64,000 nucleotides of DNA from Arthrobacter pascens (GCF_030816475.1 NZ_JAUSXF010000001.1:4402001-4466000), one strand, 5' to 3'; shown: positions 10,802 to 22,515, counted from the first letter of the stretch. The notes: generated from the letters alone by a model not told the origin. Numbers and translations are program-made.

Positions 10802-11881
10802 TCACAGGCGCGGACGCGGGAAGACGCGGCCGTCGAAGATCTTCCGCGCCGTGCGGAGCGCTGCCGAACCGGTGACCCGGAACCCTTCAGGGCCTGAATC
10901 GACTCCCACTTCAACATCGAAGTGGCCGGTGGGGTGCTCGATCCGCAGCGGCGCTCCGGGAGGCGGCAGTAAGGCGATTCCGTGGCCCACTGACCCCTCG
11001 GCGAGCACCCCCGCACCGACCGTCAGGGCACCCAGAACACCGATCGACGTATGCACCCGCTGCGGCAGGAAACTCCGGGTGGCAATGGCACCGCCATCCC
11101 GGGGCGGGGCCAGCAGGACAAGCTTCGGCACGGTGGCATCGCTGACATCCCCCATGCCCATCACTTTGGCCGCCTCCAGGCGGAGAGCACGGAGACGGTC
11201 TGCCAGACCGCCGTCGGCCTCCAGATCGGCAGGAGGTTCGTGGCCGGTCACACCCAGATCGGCGGCGCGTATCAGTACAGTCGGCATACCGTTGTCCACA
11301 CACGTGACGTCCACGCCGTCGACCCGGTCCAGCACGCTGCCCGAGGGAAAGAGCGCGCCGGTTGACGAGCCGGCGGTTCCCTCGAAACTGAGCTTGATCG
11401 CACCTGCCGTTCCGGGGACGCCGTCGATCGGGAGGTCGCCGTCGTAGTCCACCACGCCGCCGGGAGTGGCGAACCGGGCGGTGGCGATGCTGTCCGTATT
11501 GACCATGCGGATCCGCACTTCGGTCTGCCCGTCCCCGGCCGGAACAAGGCCGCGCTCCACCGCGAAGGGACCGACGCCAGCCAGGATGTTGCCGCAGTTC
11601 TGGCGGTCGGTCACGAATGCCGTGTCGACGCCAAGCTGAAGGAACAGATAATCGACGTCGGCGCCGTCGTCGGGGGACGGTGAAATGACAGCGACCTTGC
11701 TGGTGAGCGGGTGCGCGGCACCAAGCCCGTCGATCTGCCGCGGGTCCGGTGTGCCCATGATCCGGAGGAGCAGGTTGTCACGTTCCTCGCGCTCCGCCGG
11801 AAGGTCAGTGGCAAGGAAGAAGGCGCCTTTGGACGTCCCCCCGCGCATGTACAGGCAAGGGATTCCGTCAACCATGCCCAT
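10802..11881 (-). CDS. galD: 4-oxalomesaconate tautomerase (PrpF/GalD family)
   Basis: A 359-aa protein with the two-lobed diaminopimelate-epimerase-like fold of the PrpF family. It begins GIPCLYMRGGTSKGAFF and continues with DYLFLQLGVDTAFV and QNCGNILAGVGPFAVE, all typical. Length matches Pseudomonas GalD (about 360 aa), which converts the keto form of 4-oxalomesaconate to the enol after gallate cleavage. PrpF (2-methylaconitate isomerase) is the other option, but no methylcitrate genes are nearby, whereas galB- and galC-like genes are adjacent. The ATG at 11881 overlaps the end of galC by 14 bases, indicating tight translational coupling. Confidence 0.85.
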   Translation of the reverse strand: MGMVDGIPCLYMRGGTSKGAFFLATDLPAEREERDNLLLRIMGTPDPRQIDGLGAAHPLTSKVAVISPSPDDGADVDYLFLQLGVDTAFVTDRQNCGNILAGVGPFAVERGLVPAGDGQTEVRIRMVNTDSIATARFATPGGVVDYDGDLPIDGVPGTAGAIKLSFEGTAGSSTGALFPSGSVLDRVDGVDVTCVDNGMPTVLIRAADLGVTGHEPPADLEADGGLADRLRALRLEAAKVMGMGDVSDATVPKLVLLAPPRDGGAIATRSFLPQRVHTSIGVLGALTVGAGVLAEGSVGHGIALLPPPGAPLRIEHPTGHFDVEVGVDSGPEGFRVTGSAALRTARKIFDGRVFPRPRL

Positions 11882-12578
11882 GGCCGGCCTCGTACTCCGC
11901 CGTTGTCACGTATTTCACGCCCAGGTCATCCAGGACGCCTCGAAGCCGGTTGCGGTCCAGGCTCAGCTCGCCGGCAAGGTACGCTGCCCGCGATGCCGCC
12001 TCCTTCATCACCCTCGCATCGGCTGCTTCGAGGGCGGACTGCACGTCCAGGCGCGGCACGCAGAGCACGCCGTCGTCATCGGCCACGATGACATCGCCAG
12101 GGCGCACCACCGTGCCGCCCACCGTGATGGGCACGTTCACGGAGCCCGCTGTCGCCTTGACCGTGCCCTGGGCGTTGACCGCGGCGGACCAGACCGGAAA
12201 CCCCATGGCCCGCAGATCGGCCACATCCCGGACCCCGCCCGTTGTCACGAGCCCCCGCACCCCCCGGTGCTGCAGCGCCGTCGCGAACAATTCGCCGAAC
12301 GATCCGTCAAGGGAGGGGGAGGCGGTTGTCACCACCAGCACGTCACCCTCCCGGCACTGCTCCACGGCCGCATGGATCATGAGGTTGTCGCCGGGCCAGC
12401 AGAGGACCGTGACGGCTGAACCCGCAATCCGGACCCCTTCCTGAATGGGACGCAGCGAGGCGCCCACCAATCCTGTGCGCCCCATTGCCTCATGAACCGT
12501 CGCGACGCCGTGCGTTCCGAGTTTGTCGATGACGGAAGCCTCGGCCCGGCGGACATCGGTGACCACGACCGTCTTCAT
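11868..12578 (-). CDS. galC: 4-carboxy-4-hydroxy-2-oxoadipate aldolase (GalC/LigK, RraA fold)
   Basis: A 236-aa class II aldolase of the RraA/HMG-CHA family. The substrate-binding Arg-Asp pair is in TTGGVRDVADL (Arg117, Asp118). The Gly-rich loops VNVPITVGG and RPGDVIVADDDGVLCVP are family signatures. It cleaves 4-carboxy-4-hydroxy-2-oxoadipate to pyruvate and oxaloacetate, the last step of gallate and protocatechuate 4,5-cleavage pathways. The length equals Pseudomonas GalC (about 238 aa). The start is ATG at 12578 (GAAGGT nine bases upstream). RraA-fold regulators of RNase E look similar, but the operon context strongly favours the aldolase. Confidence 0.88.
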   Translation of the reverse strand: MKTVVVTDVRRAEASVIDKLGTHGVATVHEAMGRTGLVGASLRPIQEGVRIAGSAVTVLCWPGDNLMIHAAVEQCREGDVLVVTTASPSLDGSFGELFATALQHRGVRGLVTTGGVRDVADLRAMGFPVWSAAVNAQGTVKATAGSVNVPITVGGTVVRPGDVIVADDDGVLCVPRLDVQSALEAADARVMKEAASRAAYLAGELSLDRNRLRGVLDDLGVKYVTTAEYEAGHGHG

Positions 12579-12591
12579 TCGAGGACCTTCT

Positions 12592-13323
12592 TCACTCGAG
12601 GACCTCAGTGACCTGGGGGTAGTAGCGCATGTACGCCTCTCCCTTGGTGTCGACCGGAAGGCCGAGGTTAGGGCCCGCGTTGCGCTTGACCTGGACACCG
12701 CGGCGCACGGCCAGTGACGTGTAGTAGTCCCACATGTGCTGCTGGGCCGGCAGGCACTTCATCGCCTGCTCCTTGGCGGGGAACGCGGCGGTGATGTCAA
12801 GCAGGACATCGGGCTTGAAGTCGCATTGTTCGGGCTGATGCGGCTCGAAGAAGAACACGGGCGGTGCCCCGAGCACTTCACCCGGGGCTTCGTAGCCAAT
12901 CGCTTGGGCGAGGATCCTGGCATCTATTGCCAGCCTTGCAGCCGCTGGATGGTCACCGTTGTATGGGTCCAGCAGCGGATGCGTCAGCACGACGGTGGGC
13001 TGAACCCGGCGGTAGATCCGGACCAGCTCATCCAGCAGTTCCCGGCTCGGCAGAAGGGGGTAGTCGCCGGCGTCGAGGAATTCGATTTCTGCGCCGAGGG
13101 CCGCGGCGGCGGCCTCTGCCTCCTCGCGCCGGATGGCCTTGATTTCGTCCAGGGACTTCCCTGCCAGCCACTGGCTGGCGGACTCCCCGCGCTCGCCGTA
13201 GGAGAGGCAGACGACGACGGCGCGATCACCGCGGGCGGTCGCGGCGGCGATGGCGCCACCGGCCCGCCAGACGAAGTCGCCGGCGTGCGCGCTCACGACC
13301 AGCACAGTGCCTCCATTGGCCAT
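12592..13323 (-). CDS. galB: 4-oxalomesaconate hydratase (GalB-like, PIG-L fold)
   Basis: A 243-aa PIG-L/LmbE-fold metalloprotein. The family metal motif HPDDE is altered to HAGDF (His13, Asp16), followed by VWRAGGAI. Further conserved residues are His115 (VVLTHP) and NGDHPAAAR at 122-130. GalB of Pseudomonas putida is an unusual PIG-L member that hydrates 4-oxalomesaconate, and the adjacent galC and galD match its pathway. The ATG at 13323 (GGAAGGA upstream) was preferred over the longer frame. It is the first gene of a six-gene minus-strand operon. It could be an N-deacetylase by fold alone; the neighbours make GalB the better call. Confidence 0.85.
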   Translation of the reverse strand: MANGGTVLVVSAHAGDFVWRAGGAIAAATARGDRAVVVCLSYGERGESASQWLAGKSLDEIKAIRREEAEAAAAALGAEIEFLDAGDYPLLPSRELLDELVRIYRRVQPTVVLTHPLLDPYNGDHPAAARLAIDARILAQAIGYEAPGEVLGAPPVFFFEPHQPEQCDFKPDVLLDITAAFPAKEQAMKCLPAQQHMWDYYTSLAVRRGVQVKRNAGPNLGLPVDTKGEAYMRYYPQVTEVLE

Positions 13324-13370
13324 GACGGGTCCTTCCCGGATCAATGTCGCATCCTCCGCGTCCTCCTGCC

Positions 13371-13399
13371 AGATAATCACTCTCTGGTACTCGGGTCAA
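13371..13399 (-). promoter_or_regulatory. Predicted galB operon promoter
   Basis: On the minus strand TTGACC (13394-13399) and TTATCT (13371-13376) are separated by 17 bases, about 48 bases before the galB start. This would drive galB-galC-galD-dioxygenase-ALDH-MFS. Confidence 0.6.
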
Positions 13400-13408
13400 G
13401 GCATCGGC

Positions 13409-13419
13409 TACAATTTTGT
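13409..13419 (+). promoter_or_regulatory. TACAAT box and ACAA-TT-TTGT palindrome before ligM copy 2
   Basis: TACAAT (13409-13414) is a good -10 match for the plus-strand ligM operon and overlaps a short palindrome ACAA-TT-TTGT (13410-13419). No clear -35 is present. The site also lies ten bases upstream of the divergent galB -35, so one protein could control both operons. The motif resembles the one at 17223-17232. Confidence 0.45.
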
Positions 13420-13539
13420 TACCAATCCTGATCCAAATGTTTGTTGCTGCCGCATCCCGGATTTCCCCGTGTGATCCCTGCCCTGAAGCGAAAAAGCCCT
13501 CAAGCGAAAAAGCCCGTTGAGCGAACTAAGGAGTTCACC

Positions 13540-16450
<2,911 letters not shown>

Positions 16451-16451
16451 C

Positions 16452-17165
16452 TCAGATGCCGGCGATTGGCCCGGACTCGGGCGACGAAAGCTCCCGCAGG
16501 GCGTCGATCACGCTCAGCAGATGAACGCGGACGGCCTGCTCGGCAGCGGCGGGATCGCGGGCGACAACGCCGTCGATGATCGCCGCGTGCTCGAGTACCG
16601 AGACCTTCGCCCGCTGGGGACGCGACGAGAGCTTGAACTGGTGCCGGACGCTCTGCGCGTGCAGCCTGGCCAGCACCTCCGAGGCGGTGGCGTGGTGGCT
16701 GAGTTCCCGGATGCGGACGTCCAGGTACCTGTTCAGCCGCCCGTATTCAACAAGGTCGCCCTCCGCCACGGAATCGATCATTCGGGCACGCAGGCGGCCG
16801 AGTGCCTCGATATCCTCATCGGAGATGGTGGCCGCGGTCTTCGCCGCGCAGAGACCCTCGACGCCAATCCGTACTTCGAGGATCTCGATGGCCTCCTCCA
16901 CTGAGATGGCCCTGACCCGGGATCCACGGTTCGGCATCCGCTCGACCAGCCCTTCGCCGGCGAGTTCGAGCAGCGCGGTGCGGACCGCGGCGCGGCTGGC
17001 CGAGAACTCCGCACTGAGGTCCGCCTCGATGAGCCGTTGGTTCGGCGCATACTCGCCCTGGATGATCGCGTTCCGAATGACGTCTGTCACCCTCGGGTCG
17101 GCTTCGGCCGCCCCTTCGGCTGCGGCTTCGGTTGCCGATGAAGCATCGTCGGGGGCTGACGACAT
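16452..17165 (-). CDS. GntR-family (FadR/FCD) transcriptional regulator
   Basis: A 237-aa regulator. After an Ala-rich N-terminus comes a winged helix (about residues 28-90: IIQGEYAPNQRLIEADLSAE, then SRAAVRTALLELAGEGLVER). An all-helical FCD ligand domain follows, with likely metal/ligand residues in RIRELSHHATA, EHAAIIDGV and VRVHLLSV. FCD proteins often sense organic acids; VanR of vanillate catabolism is one. The start is ATG at 17165, eight bases after GGGAGG; the ATG at 17171 is too close to it. It converges on ligM copy 3 (one base between stops) and diverges from an oxidoreductase gene across a TTGT-N2-ACAA palindrome, its probable own operator. Confidence 0.9.
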   Translation of the reverse strand: MSSAPDDASSATEAAAEGAAEADPRVTDVIRNAIIQGEYAPNQRLIEADLSAEFSASRAAVRTALLELAGEGLVERMPNRGSRVRAISVEEAIEILEVRIGVEGLCAAKTAATISDEDIEALGRLRARMIDSVAEGDLVEYGRLNRYLDVRIRELSHHATASEVLARLHAQSVRHQFKLSSRPQRAKVSVLEHAAIIDGVVARDPAAAEQAVRVHLLSVIDALRELSSPESGPIAGI

Positions 17166-17222
17166 GTGCATTTCCTCCCAGAATCGCCGGACAGGGAACG
17201 GGCCCCAATACGGGTCACCATT

Positions 17223-17233
17223 TTGTCTACAAT
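17223..17233. promoter_or_regulatory. GntR-type palindrome and -10 box in divergent promoter
   Basis: TTGTCTACAA (17223-17232) is a TTGT-N2-ACAA palindrome of the kind bound by FadR/FCD regulators. TACAAT within it (17228-17233) can serve as the -10 of the plus-strand gene, whose start is 29 bases on. The site lies midway between gntR and the oxidoreductase, so binding would control both. Confidence 0.6.
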
Positions 17234-17261
17234 CTTAGGAGCATCGGAGGTAAGTGTCCGC

Positions 17262-18065
17262 ATGCGCGTCGCCGTATTAGGCCTCGGGGAGGCCGGAAGC
17301 ATCTATGCCGCCGATCTTGCCCGGCGGGGGCTGGCAGTACGGGCGTTCGATCCCGTGGCACGTCCACTGCCGCCCGGTGTCGGGCAGGCCAGCGACATCG
17401 CCGCGGCAGTCCGCGGGGCTGCCGTCGTGTTTAGTCTCGTCGGCGGGCAGGCCGCTGAGACCGCCCTGGAGGAGGCTCTGCCTGCGATGGAGCCGGCAGC
17501 CATCTTCGCTGACATGAATACTGCCAGCCCTGCGCAAAAGCAGCTGCTCGCGAAGCGGGCGGACGGGAAAGGCATCCTGTTCGCCGACGTGGCCATCCTC
17601 GCCCCGGTGCCCCGCGCCCGGATCGAGGCGCCCCTGGCAGTCAGCGGTCACGGAGCGGTGGAGTTGCTGCGCGTCCTCTCCGGGTTGCAGATACCGGCGG
17701 CCTATGTGGGCGATGAGGCCGGAAGTGCGGCCGGACTGAAGCTGCTCCGCAGCGTGTTCATGAAGGGACTTGCCGCTACCATCCTCGAATCCGTCACGGC
17801 CGCCAGGGCCATGGGGGCGGAGGAGTGGATGGTCAATCAGATCGCCACAGAGCTTGGCCCCTGCGGCCCTGAACTAGTAACCCGGATACTGGAGGGCACG
17901 CCGGCTCACGCCTTCCGCCGCGGGGTGGAGATGGGCGAGGCGCGGCTGTTCCTTGAATCCTTGGGTACCCCGCACCCGATGACGGACGGCGCAATCGAGT
18001 GGCTGCATTCATTGTCGCCGTCGGATCCTTCGCCCTCCGATCCAACGCCGTCCGAACCAGGATGA
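17262..18065 (+). CDS. NAD(P)-binding oxidoreductase, 6-phosphogluconate dehydrogenase-like with DUF1932-type C-terminus
   Basis: A 267-aa protein with an N-terminal Rossmann fold (MRVAVLGLGEAGSIYAADLARRG, GxGxxG at residues 8-13). It continues like the beta-hydroxyacid dehydrogenase family: DMNTASPAQKQ and FADVAILAPVPRARIEAPLAVSG. A helical C-terminal domain of the DUF1932 kind follows (KLLRSVFMKGLAATILE). The last ~15 residues are a Ser-Asp-Pro repeat tail. The start is ATG at 17262 after GGAGG. It is divergent from gntR and is probably part of the same regulon. A role in oxidising or reducing a hydroxyacid intermediate of the aromatic pathway is possible; no specific reaction can be assigned. 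Confidence 0.82.
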   Translation: MRVAVLGLGEAGSIYAADLARRGLAVRAFDPVARPLPPGVGQASDIAAAVRGAAVVFSLVGGQAAETALEEALPAMEPAAIFADMNTASPAQKQLLAKRADGKGILFADVAILAPVPRARIEAPLAVSGHGAVELLRVLSGLQIPAAYVGDEAGSAAGLKLLRSVFMKGLAATILESVTAARAMGAEEWMVNQIATELGPCGPELVTRILEGTPAHAFRRGVEMGEARLFLESLGTPHPMTDGAIEWLHSLSPSDPSPSDPTPSEPG

Positions 18066-18208
18066 CGAGGGTCGTTCCCCTTGGCTCCTCCTCGATGCCG
18101 GCGAAGCTGTCAGTCCGGGCATGCGGCGCGGCGGGCAGTCCTTACTGACTACACCCACAGCGGTACATGCATGGTCTCTTGAAGCAACAGGCCTTGAAAC
18201 AAAGCGCT

Positions 18209-18445
18209 TCAGGCGACCCGCCAGACGGTGCACTCGTCGGTATTGATCGCTTTGCGCAGTCCCGTGTGGCGGTCCATGATCCAGACGACGCCGATGCCAG
18301 GTGCTGTCTCCTGGACGCGTCCGCGGCGGATCACCACGTCGTCGTAGCTGGGGCCCACGGACAGACGAGCTTCGATTTCATCCCCGCGGTGGAGCTGATC
18401 CAGGGTGCGGACCCGGGTTACATGGGTTTTGGTTTCCTTCACCAT
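18209..18445 (-). CDS. Small conserved-looking protein of unknown function
   Basis: A 78-aa soluble protein beginning MVKETKTHVTRVRTLDQLHRGDEIEA and ending DRHTGLRKAINTDECTVWRVA. It is rich in charged residues and short beta-like stretches and has no signal peptide or cysteine pair. The ATG at 18445 has AGGAGG seven bases upstream, which is strong evidence that it is translated. It stands alone between the aromatic island and the aminotransferase gene. I do not recognise a family with known function. Confidence 0.68.
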   Translation of the reverse strand: MVKETKTHVTRVRTLDQLHRGDEIEARLSVGPSYDDVVIRRGRVQETAPGIGVVWIMDRHTGLRKAINTDECTVWRVA

Positions 18446-18645
18446 GGCTGCGCCTCCTGAACTGGAGTTTTGCCTGCTCTTGCCGGCCCTTCCAGTATGG
18501 CCGGGCAATGTTGCGTCTTCGTTTCCTCACGGTTAGGAACCGGTTAGTTCTCCAAGCCGGTCCTGTTTCCACTGCCTGCATCGAACCAAGGGGAGGGCGT
18601 AGGCCCTTTCGAGCCGGCGGCCGCCGGGGCTGGCCGTGTAAACGG

Positions 18646-19869
18646 TTAGTCCGGGCTGCTGCGGTACGCCGCCAGGAAGGTGGAGATCCGTCGCACCGCT
18701 TCCTCAATGTCCAGTACCGACGGGAGGATCACAAAGCGGAAGTGGTCCGGCTTGGGCCAGTTGAAGGCCGAACCGTGTGAGACGAGGATTTTTTGGTCCT
18801 TCAGCAGGTCCAGGACGAACTGCTCGTCACTCCTGATCGGGTAGAGCTCCGGATCAAGGCGTGGAAAAAGGTACATGGCTCCCGCTGAAGGAACACATGT
18901 GACGCCCGGGATGGCCGTGAGGAGCTTGAAAGCAAGGTCGCGCTGGTCGCGCAGCCTGCCGCCTGGCCTGACCAGCGCGTCGATGCTTTGATAGCCGCCC
19001 AGGCAAGTCTGGATGGCATGCTGGGCCGGGACATTGGGGCAGAGGCGCAGCGAGGCGAGCAGTTCCAGCCCTTCCCGGTAGTCCAGAGTGGCCGAGAGGG
19101 GACCGGTGACGGCCACCCAGCCGGCACGGTACCCTGGCATGCGATAGGCCTTCGACAGGCCGCTGAATGTCAGGCAGCAGATGTCCTCCGCCACCGAGGC
19201 GGTATGGATATGCTCGGCGTCTTCGTAAAGTACTTTCTCGTAGATCTCATCAGAGAACAGGACGAGGTTGTGCTTGCGGGCCAGGTCGGCGAACTGTTCC
19301 AACACGTGCCGCGGGTACACGGCTCCCGTGGGATTGTTCGGATTGATGATCACGATCCCCTTGGTCCGCCCGGTGATCTTTGCCTCGACGTCGGCCATGT
19401 CCGGCCACCACTTCTCGTCTTCGTTGCAGAGATAGTGCACGGGCTGGCCGCCGGTTAGGGTCACGGCGGCAGTCCAGAGCGGATAGTCCGGTGCAGGGAC
19501 GAGGATTTCGTCGCCGTTTTCCATGAACGCCTGGAGGCACATGGAAATGAGCTCGCTGACGCCGTTACCGATGAAGATGTCCTCGACGCCGATCTGCATG
19601 AGGCCACGCGTCTGGTAGTACTGCGAAATGGCTGTCCGCGCCGAGAAGATGCCCTTCGAGTCGCTGTAGCCCTGGGCGCCGCGGAGGTGGTGGATCATGT
19701 CCACCACCACTGACTCGGGCGTCTCCAGCCCGAAAGGCGCGGTGTCCCCCAGATTCATCTTGAGGATACGGTGCCCCTCGGCCTCCATCTGCTTGGCCGC
19801 CTGGAGGATCGGTCCCCGGAGTTCGTACCGGACATTCTGGAGTTTGCTGGAGTGCTGCATGGCGCGCAT
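18646..19869 (-). CDS. PLP-dependent aminotransferase, AlaA-like
   Basis: A 407-aa class I/II aminotransferase. Marks are NLGDTAPFGLETP, the GNGVSELIS loop, INPNNPTGAVYP and the PLP lysine in FSGLSKAYRMPGYRAGW; RFVILPS near the end holds the carboxylate-binding Arg. The pattern LQNVRYELRGPILQAAKQME at the N-terminus is that of AlaA, which makes alanine from pyruvate and glutamate. I prefer the ATG at 19869; a GTG lies five codons upstream. It is monocistronic and looks like a housekeeping gene at the boundary between two catabolic regions. Confidence 0.88.
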   Translation of the reverse strand: MRAMQHSSKLQNVRYELRGPILQAAKQMEAEGHRILKMNLGDTAPFGLETPESVVVDMIHHLRGAQGYSDSKGIFSARTAISQYYQTRGLMQIGVEDIFIGNGVSELISMCLQAFMENGDEILVPAPDYPLWTAAVTLTGGQPVHYLCNEDEKWWPDMADVEAKITGRTKGIVIINPNNPTGAVYPRHVLEQFADLARKHNLVLFSDEIYEKVLYEDAEHIHTASVAEDICCLTFSGLSKAYRMPGYRAGWVAVTGPLSATLDYREGLELLASLRLCPNVPAQHAIQTCLGGYQSIDALVRPGGRLRDQRDLAFKLLTAIPGVTCVPSAGAMYLFPRLDPELYPIRSDEQFVLDLLKDQKILVSHGSAFNWPKPDHFRFVILPSVLDIEEAVRRISTFLAAYRSSPD

Positions 19870-19949
19870 GGTTGATCTTTTCACAGCGTTGTGCGCTTTG
19901 GGGCCGGCGGGCCGGCGGGTTCGCCCGGCCTGCTAACAGGCCCGGCCGG

Positions 19950-20663
19950 TCAGCTGTCCTGGAGGGCCGCCTGGAATGCGAAGGCGGCATTGCTCCACAG
20001 CACAAAGAGCAGCGGTGCCGGGGCCAGGGCCACGCCAATGACGGGCTGGACCAGGACCGCTGCCGCGATGATTCCCAGCAGCACCAGGGCCGCAAGGCTG
20101 AGGTACCAGCGCCGGACTGAGAGATACAGCGAGGCTTTCAGGATGGCCCGGGTGCTGACCTGCGGCAGCAGGACGATTCCAGCAAGCACCGTCACGGCAA
20201 CACAGACGACGGCGGTGAGGGCCAGCGCGATCAGCGGCACCAGCACGGCGGCGGCCGGCATCACCTGGACGATGGCCAGGTCCACGCCGAGGAAGCCGAT
20301 GCCTGCCACGGCTGCCAGCCCTGCCGGGGCGGCCCGCCGGAAGGAATCCCGGTAGCCGCGCAGGAAAGCCGCAACCGGCCTGACGGCCGGTCCCTCGGCC
20401 TCCTTCAGCGACTGGAAGGCGGAGAAAGCCGCCGCCAGTGACGGGGCCACGGTCACCGACAGCAGCAGGAAGAACGGCCACGCAGCCACCGGATCCGCCA
20501 CCAGGGACAGACCCAGCAGCAAGGGTGCGTTTGCCGCAGCGAGCAGGACGTTGACGGCAAGGAAGGCGTAAATGAAGCCAAAAATCATCCCGAACGTCTC
20601 AAAGCCCGGGCCCTGCCACCTCCGCCGCAGCGGCTGCACGGTGTGCTGGCGCACGCTGCTCAT
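19950..20663 (-). CDS. DUF624 (YesL-like) membrane protein
   Basis: A 237-aa integral membrane protein with about five hydrophobic segments, matching the DUF624/YesL pattern (FETFGMIFGFIYAFLAVNVLLA near the start). Such genes recur in operons for plant-polysaccharide uptake, but their function is unknown. The start overlaps the stop of the upstream permease by three bases (ATGA), so it is the last gene of the sugar ABC operon that starts at the hydroxyacid dehydrogenase or the binding protein. Confidence 0.82.
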   Translation of the reverse strand: MSSVRQHTVQPLRRRWQGPGFETFGMIFGFIYAFLAVNVLLAAANAPLLLGLSLVADPVAAWPFFLLLSVTVAPSLAAAFSAFQSLKEAEGPAVRPVAAFLRGYRDSFRRAAPAGLAAVAGIGFLGVDLAIVQVMPAAAVLVPLIALALTAVVCVAVTVLAGIVLLPQVSTRAILKASLYLSVRRWYLSLAALVLLGIIAAAVLVQPVIGVALAPAPLLFVLWSNAAFAFQAALQDS

Positions 20664-21592
20664 CCCTTCATTCCGCTCGTTGCGATGCCCTGGATGAAAT
20701 ACCGCTGACCGATCAGGAAGATGACCAAGATGGGCACAATGGAGATGACGGAGCCGGTCATGATCATGGCGAATTCAGCGTCGAACTGGCCCACGAAGGA
20801 CCGCAGTCCCAGCTGGACCGTCCACAGCCTGTTGCTCGTGAGGTAGATAAACGGCCCCATGTAGTCGTTCCACGCGTTCACGAAGGTCAGCAGGGCGAGG
20901 CTGGCCAGCGCTGGTTTGGACAGCGGCAGGATGACCCGTGCCCAGATGCCGTACTCGCTGAGGCCGTCGATGCGGGCGGCCTCGCAGAGTTCATCGGGGA
21001 TGGTCATGTAGTACTGGCGCATCAGGAACACCCCGAACGCACTGAAGGCCTGGAGCAGGATGAGGGCGTTGAAGCTGTTGGTGAGCCCCAGCTGCTGCAT
21101 CATGATGTACTGCGGCACCATGTAGGCCTGCCAAGGGACGGCGATGGTGCCGATGTAGGCCAGGAACAGCACGTCCCGGCCCGGGAAGCGGACCTTCGAG
21201 AAGCCGTACGCCGCGAGGGAACCGGTGAGGACCTGCAGGCACGTGATGATCACGGCCAGGTAGAGCGAGTTCTGCAGATACCCCATCATCGGGATGCGGG
21301 TCCAGATGTCGGTGTAGTTGCTCCACACGAATTCGGCTGGAATCCACTGGATGGGGACGGTGAGGACCTGGTTGTTCTCCTTCAGGGAGGAGGAAACCAT
21401 CCAGATGAATGGCACCATCAGCGCCAGGACCAGCACCGCCAGGACACCGTAGATGATGACGTTGGTGGTGCGCGCCTTCCGTTCCCGGGGTGAGCGACTT
21501 CTTTGCGTACGACGGCGGTCTTCCGGTGCCGCGGGGGCTGCGCCTGCCAGGAAAGGTGCCTCGGCCTTGAGGTCTTCGGCCATGTTGGTCAT
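20660..21592 (-). CDS. Carbohydrate ABC transporter permease, MalG type
   Basis: A 310-aa inner-membrane permease with six predicted segments. A ~35-residue Arg-rich cytoplasmic N-terminus precedes the first one. The EAA loop that contacts the ATPase reads CEAARIDGLSEYGIWARVILPLSKP (near residue 200-225). The start is coupled to the preceding permease (TGATG). No ATPase gene accompanies it; actinobacterial sugar importers of this kind usually share one MsiK/UgpC-like ATPase encoded elsewhere. Confidence 0.92.
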   Translation of the reverse strand: MTNMAEDLKAEAPFLAGAAPAAPEDRRRTQRSRSPRERKARTTNVIIYGVLAVLVLALMVPFIWMVSSSLKENNQVLTVPIQWIPAEFVWSNYTDIWTRIPMMGYLQNSLYLAVIITCLQVLTGSLAAYGFSKVRFPGRDVLFLAYIGTIAVPWQAYMVPQYIMMQQLGLTNSFNALILLQAFSAFGVFLMRQYYMTIPDELCEAARIDGLSEYGIWARVILPLSKPALASLALLTFVNAWNDYMGPFIYLTSNRLWTVQLGLRSFVGQFDAEFAMIMTGSVISIVPILVIFLIGQRYFIQGIATSGMKG

Positions 21593-22515
21593 CAGCGTTC
21601 CCTCCGCTGTTGGAGCTTGAATTGCAGGACGGTGACCGTCAGGACGATGACAAAGAGCACCAGGGAGATGGCCGAGGAGTAGCCGAACTTCCCGTCGCCG
21701 ATGCCCTCCTGGTAGATGAGCTGGGACAGCACCGTGGTGGCCCGCCCCGGTCCGCCGTTGGTCATCACCACGATCAGGTCAAAGACCTTGAAGCTGGACA
21801 CCGTCAGCATGACCACCACAAAAAACGTGGTGGGCCGCAGCGACGGCAGGGTGACATTCCAGAAGCGCTGCCACGGGCTGGCGCCGTCCACTTCCGCTGC
21901 TTCGTAGAGTTCGGTGGGGATGGCCTGGAGCCCGGCCAAGTACAGGATCATGTAGTAGCCCATATCCCGCCAGACGCTGGTGATGATCACGGCGGGCATG
22001 GCCCAGTCGGAGCTGGAGGTCCAGCCAGGAGCTTCGGCGACGCCAACCGCGTGCAGGAACTGGTTGATTGGACCGCTGTCGGGACTGAAGAGCATGTTCC
22101 AGACGACGGCGACCGCCACCAGTGAGGTGATGTACGGGAAGAAGATGGCCACCCGGAAAAAGCCGATGCCCTTGAGCTTGCGGTTCAGAAGCAGTGCCAG
22201 GACCAGGGCAAGGGCCATGGTCAGCGGAACGTGTCCCAGAGCGTAGGCCACCGTGTTGCGCAGTGCCACCCAGAAGGTGTCGCTTTGGACCATCCGCTGG
22301 AAGTTGGCCAGGCCCACCCAGCGCGGGGCGCTGAACGACGTCCACTCCATGAAGGAGAGGGCAAAGGCTGCAAGGACGGGAATCAGGGTGAAGGCCAGGA
22401 AGCCCAGGAAGTTCGGAAGGATGAACGTCCAGCCGATCAGCGTGTTGCGCCGAGCCTGTTTCCGGTTGCCCCGGCTGTGGACAGCCGGGGCCCGCGTGAT
22501 TGTTTCCGTAGTCAC
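21592..22515 (-). CDS. Carbohydrate ABC transporter permease, MalF type
   Basis: A 307-aa permease, partner of the MalG-type protein. A basic N-terminus is followed by FILPNFLGFLAFTLIPVLAAFALSF as the first membrane segment. The EAA loop is EAAEVDGASPWQRFWNVTLPSLRP. It begins at a GTG overlapping the binding-protein stop by four bases (GTGA). Order binding protein, MalF, MalG, DUF624 is a common arrangement for oligosaccharide importers. Confidence 0.92.
   Translation of the reverse strand: MTTETITRAPAVHSRGNRKQARRNTLIGWTFILPNFLGFLAFTLIPVLAAFALSFMEWTSFSAPRWVGLANFQRMVQSDTFWVALRNTVAYALGHVPLTMALALVLALLLNRKLKGIGFFRVAIFFPYITSLVAVAVVWNMLFSPDSGPINQFLHAVGVAEAPGWTSSSDWAMPAVIITSVWRDMGYYMILYLAGLQAIPTELYEAAEVDGASPWQRFWNVTLPSLRPTTFFVVVMLTVSSFKVFDLIVVMTNGGPGRATTVLSQLIYQEGIGDGKFGYSSAISLVLFVIVLTVTVLQFKLQQRRER

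Noticed and set aside
10802..11881. Reading the PrpF-family protein as 2-methylaconitate isomerase
   Set aside because: No methylcitrate-cycle genes nearby; it overlaps the aldolase gene of the gallate-type pathway.
11868..12578. Reading the RraA-fold protein as an RNase E regulator
   Set aside because: Gene order with galB and galD and the GGVRD and GVLCVP motifs favour the CHA aldolase.
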